In this document: one piece after another, positions 34,180-34,277 of the stretch
Layout of the letters: every line of letters starts with the position of its first letter
Position numbering within the stretch: position 1 is the stretch's first letter
Translations under genes and position numbers: made by a program
From: an uncultured Ruminococcus sp.
GTDB taxonomy: Bacteria > Bacillota > Clostridia > Monoglobales > Monoglobaceae
Length of the DNA: 34,277 nt
Direction of reading: 5' to 3'
Assembly (NCBI GenBank): GCA_902760955.1
Contig: CACWIG010000014.1
Location: 1-34,277, forward strand
The notes under the pieces: generated by a model
Databases searched by the model: none
The model's input: only the letters and a program-made list of their open reading frames with translations
What the model was told of the DNA's origin: nothing

Positions 34180-34277
34180 ATGTTCTATATTTATATGTTG
34201 CGGTGCATTGATAATTCAATATATACGGGTTATACAACCGATATAAAACGGCGGTATGCAGAGCATCTGCAAAAAAG
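34180..34277 (+). CDS. GIY-YIG nuclease domain protein (UPF0213-like), truncated by the window end
   Basis: The first 32 codons start MFYIYMLRCIDNSIYTGYTT and continue DIKRRYAEHLQKK. This is the GIY-YIG core as seen in small UPF0213/YhbQ-type proteins, where the motif reads YxYxLxC...YxGxT followed by RRxxxH. The rest is beyond the window. It has a GAAAGGG ribosome site and lies 5 bases after folC. Small GIY-YIG proteins of this kind have no settled cellular role. Confidence 0.85.
   Translation, partial: MFYIYMLRCIDNSIYTGYTTDIKRRYAEHLQK

Overview
This window looks like the chromosome of a low-GC, anaerobic, spore-forming Clostridia-type Firmicute. The evidence is the AT-rich intergenic DNA with strong AGGAGG-type ribosome binding sites, a germination protease gene (gpr) next to rpsT, RNase J, S-layer-homology surface proteins, an oxygen-independent (BFD-domain) glycerol-3-phosphate dehydrogenase set, and an agr-type peptide quorum-sensing locus. 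No phage, transposase, CRISPR array, rRNA or tRNA gene was seen.

Layout. (1) 1-2130: a phenylacetate-CoA ligase family gene and a tandem ACT-domain gene behind a clear sigma-A promoter, ended by a bidirectional terminator. (2) 2133-10421, all on the minus strand: a glycerol-phosphate and amino-sugar block holding a GlpA-like and a GlpB-like flavoprotein, a DUF1667 protein, MgtC, NagA, a NagD/AraL-like HAD phosphatase, an AraM-like sn-glycerol-1-phosphate dehydrogenase, a HAD protein resembling eukaryotic phosphomannomutase, and a decayed glycerophosphodiesterase. A divergent DeoR/GlpR-type regulator (10689-11438) is the likely controller. (3) 11558-17306: murA, gpr, rpsT, an AraC regulator divergent from a Gfo/Idh/MocA oxidoreductase, and ung. 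(4) 17539-23148, minus strand: an agr locus (agrA-agrC, then separately promoted agrB-agrD), followed by a small secreted protein of unknown function and two S-layer-homology proteins, one apparently frameshifted. (5) 23319-34277: a multidomain nucleotidyltransferase/phosphohexomutase homologue lacking recognisable catalytic signatures, RNase J, a DegV protein, enolase (minus strand), valS, folC and the start of a GIY-YIG gene.

The most notable part is the agr locus. A 51-residue AgrD-like propeptide gene (20235-20390) sits 3' of agrB and overlaps it by 8 bases. Its predicted ring carries no cysteine, so any cyclic product would be a lactone rather than a thiolactone. The agrBD promoter has a poor -35 and a 23-base-offset direct repeat just upstream, as expected for a LytTR-type activator. 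Two fused palindromes lie between agrD and the secreted-protein gene. Together with the adjacent surface proteins this suggests a compact quorum-sensing and cell-surface module; the regulatory link is inference.

Several families of GC-rich palindromic repeats (12821, 29901-30055, 32893) stand out from the AT-rich intergenic background. One appears to serve as the valS terminator.
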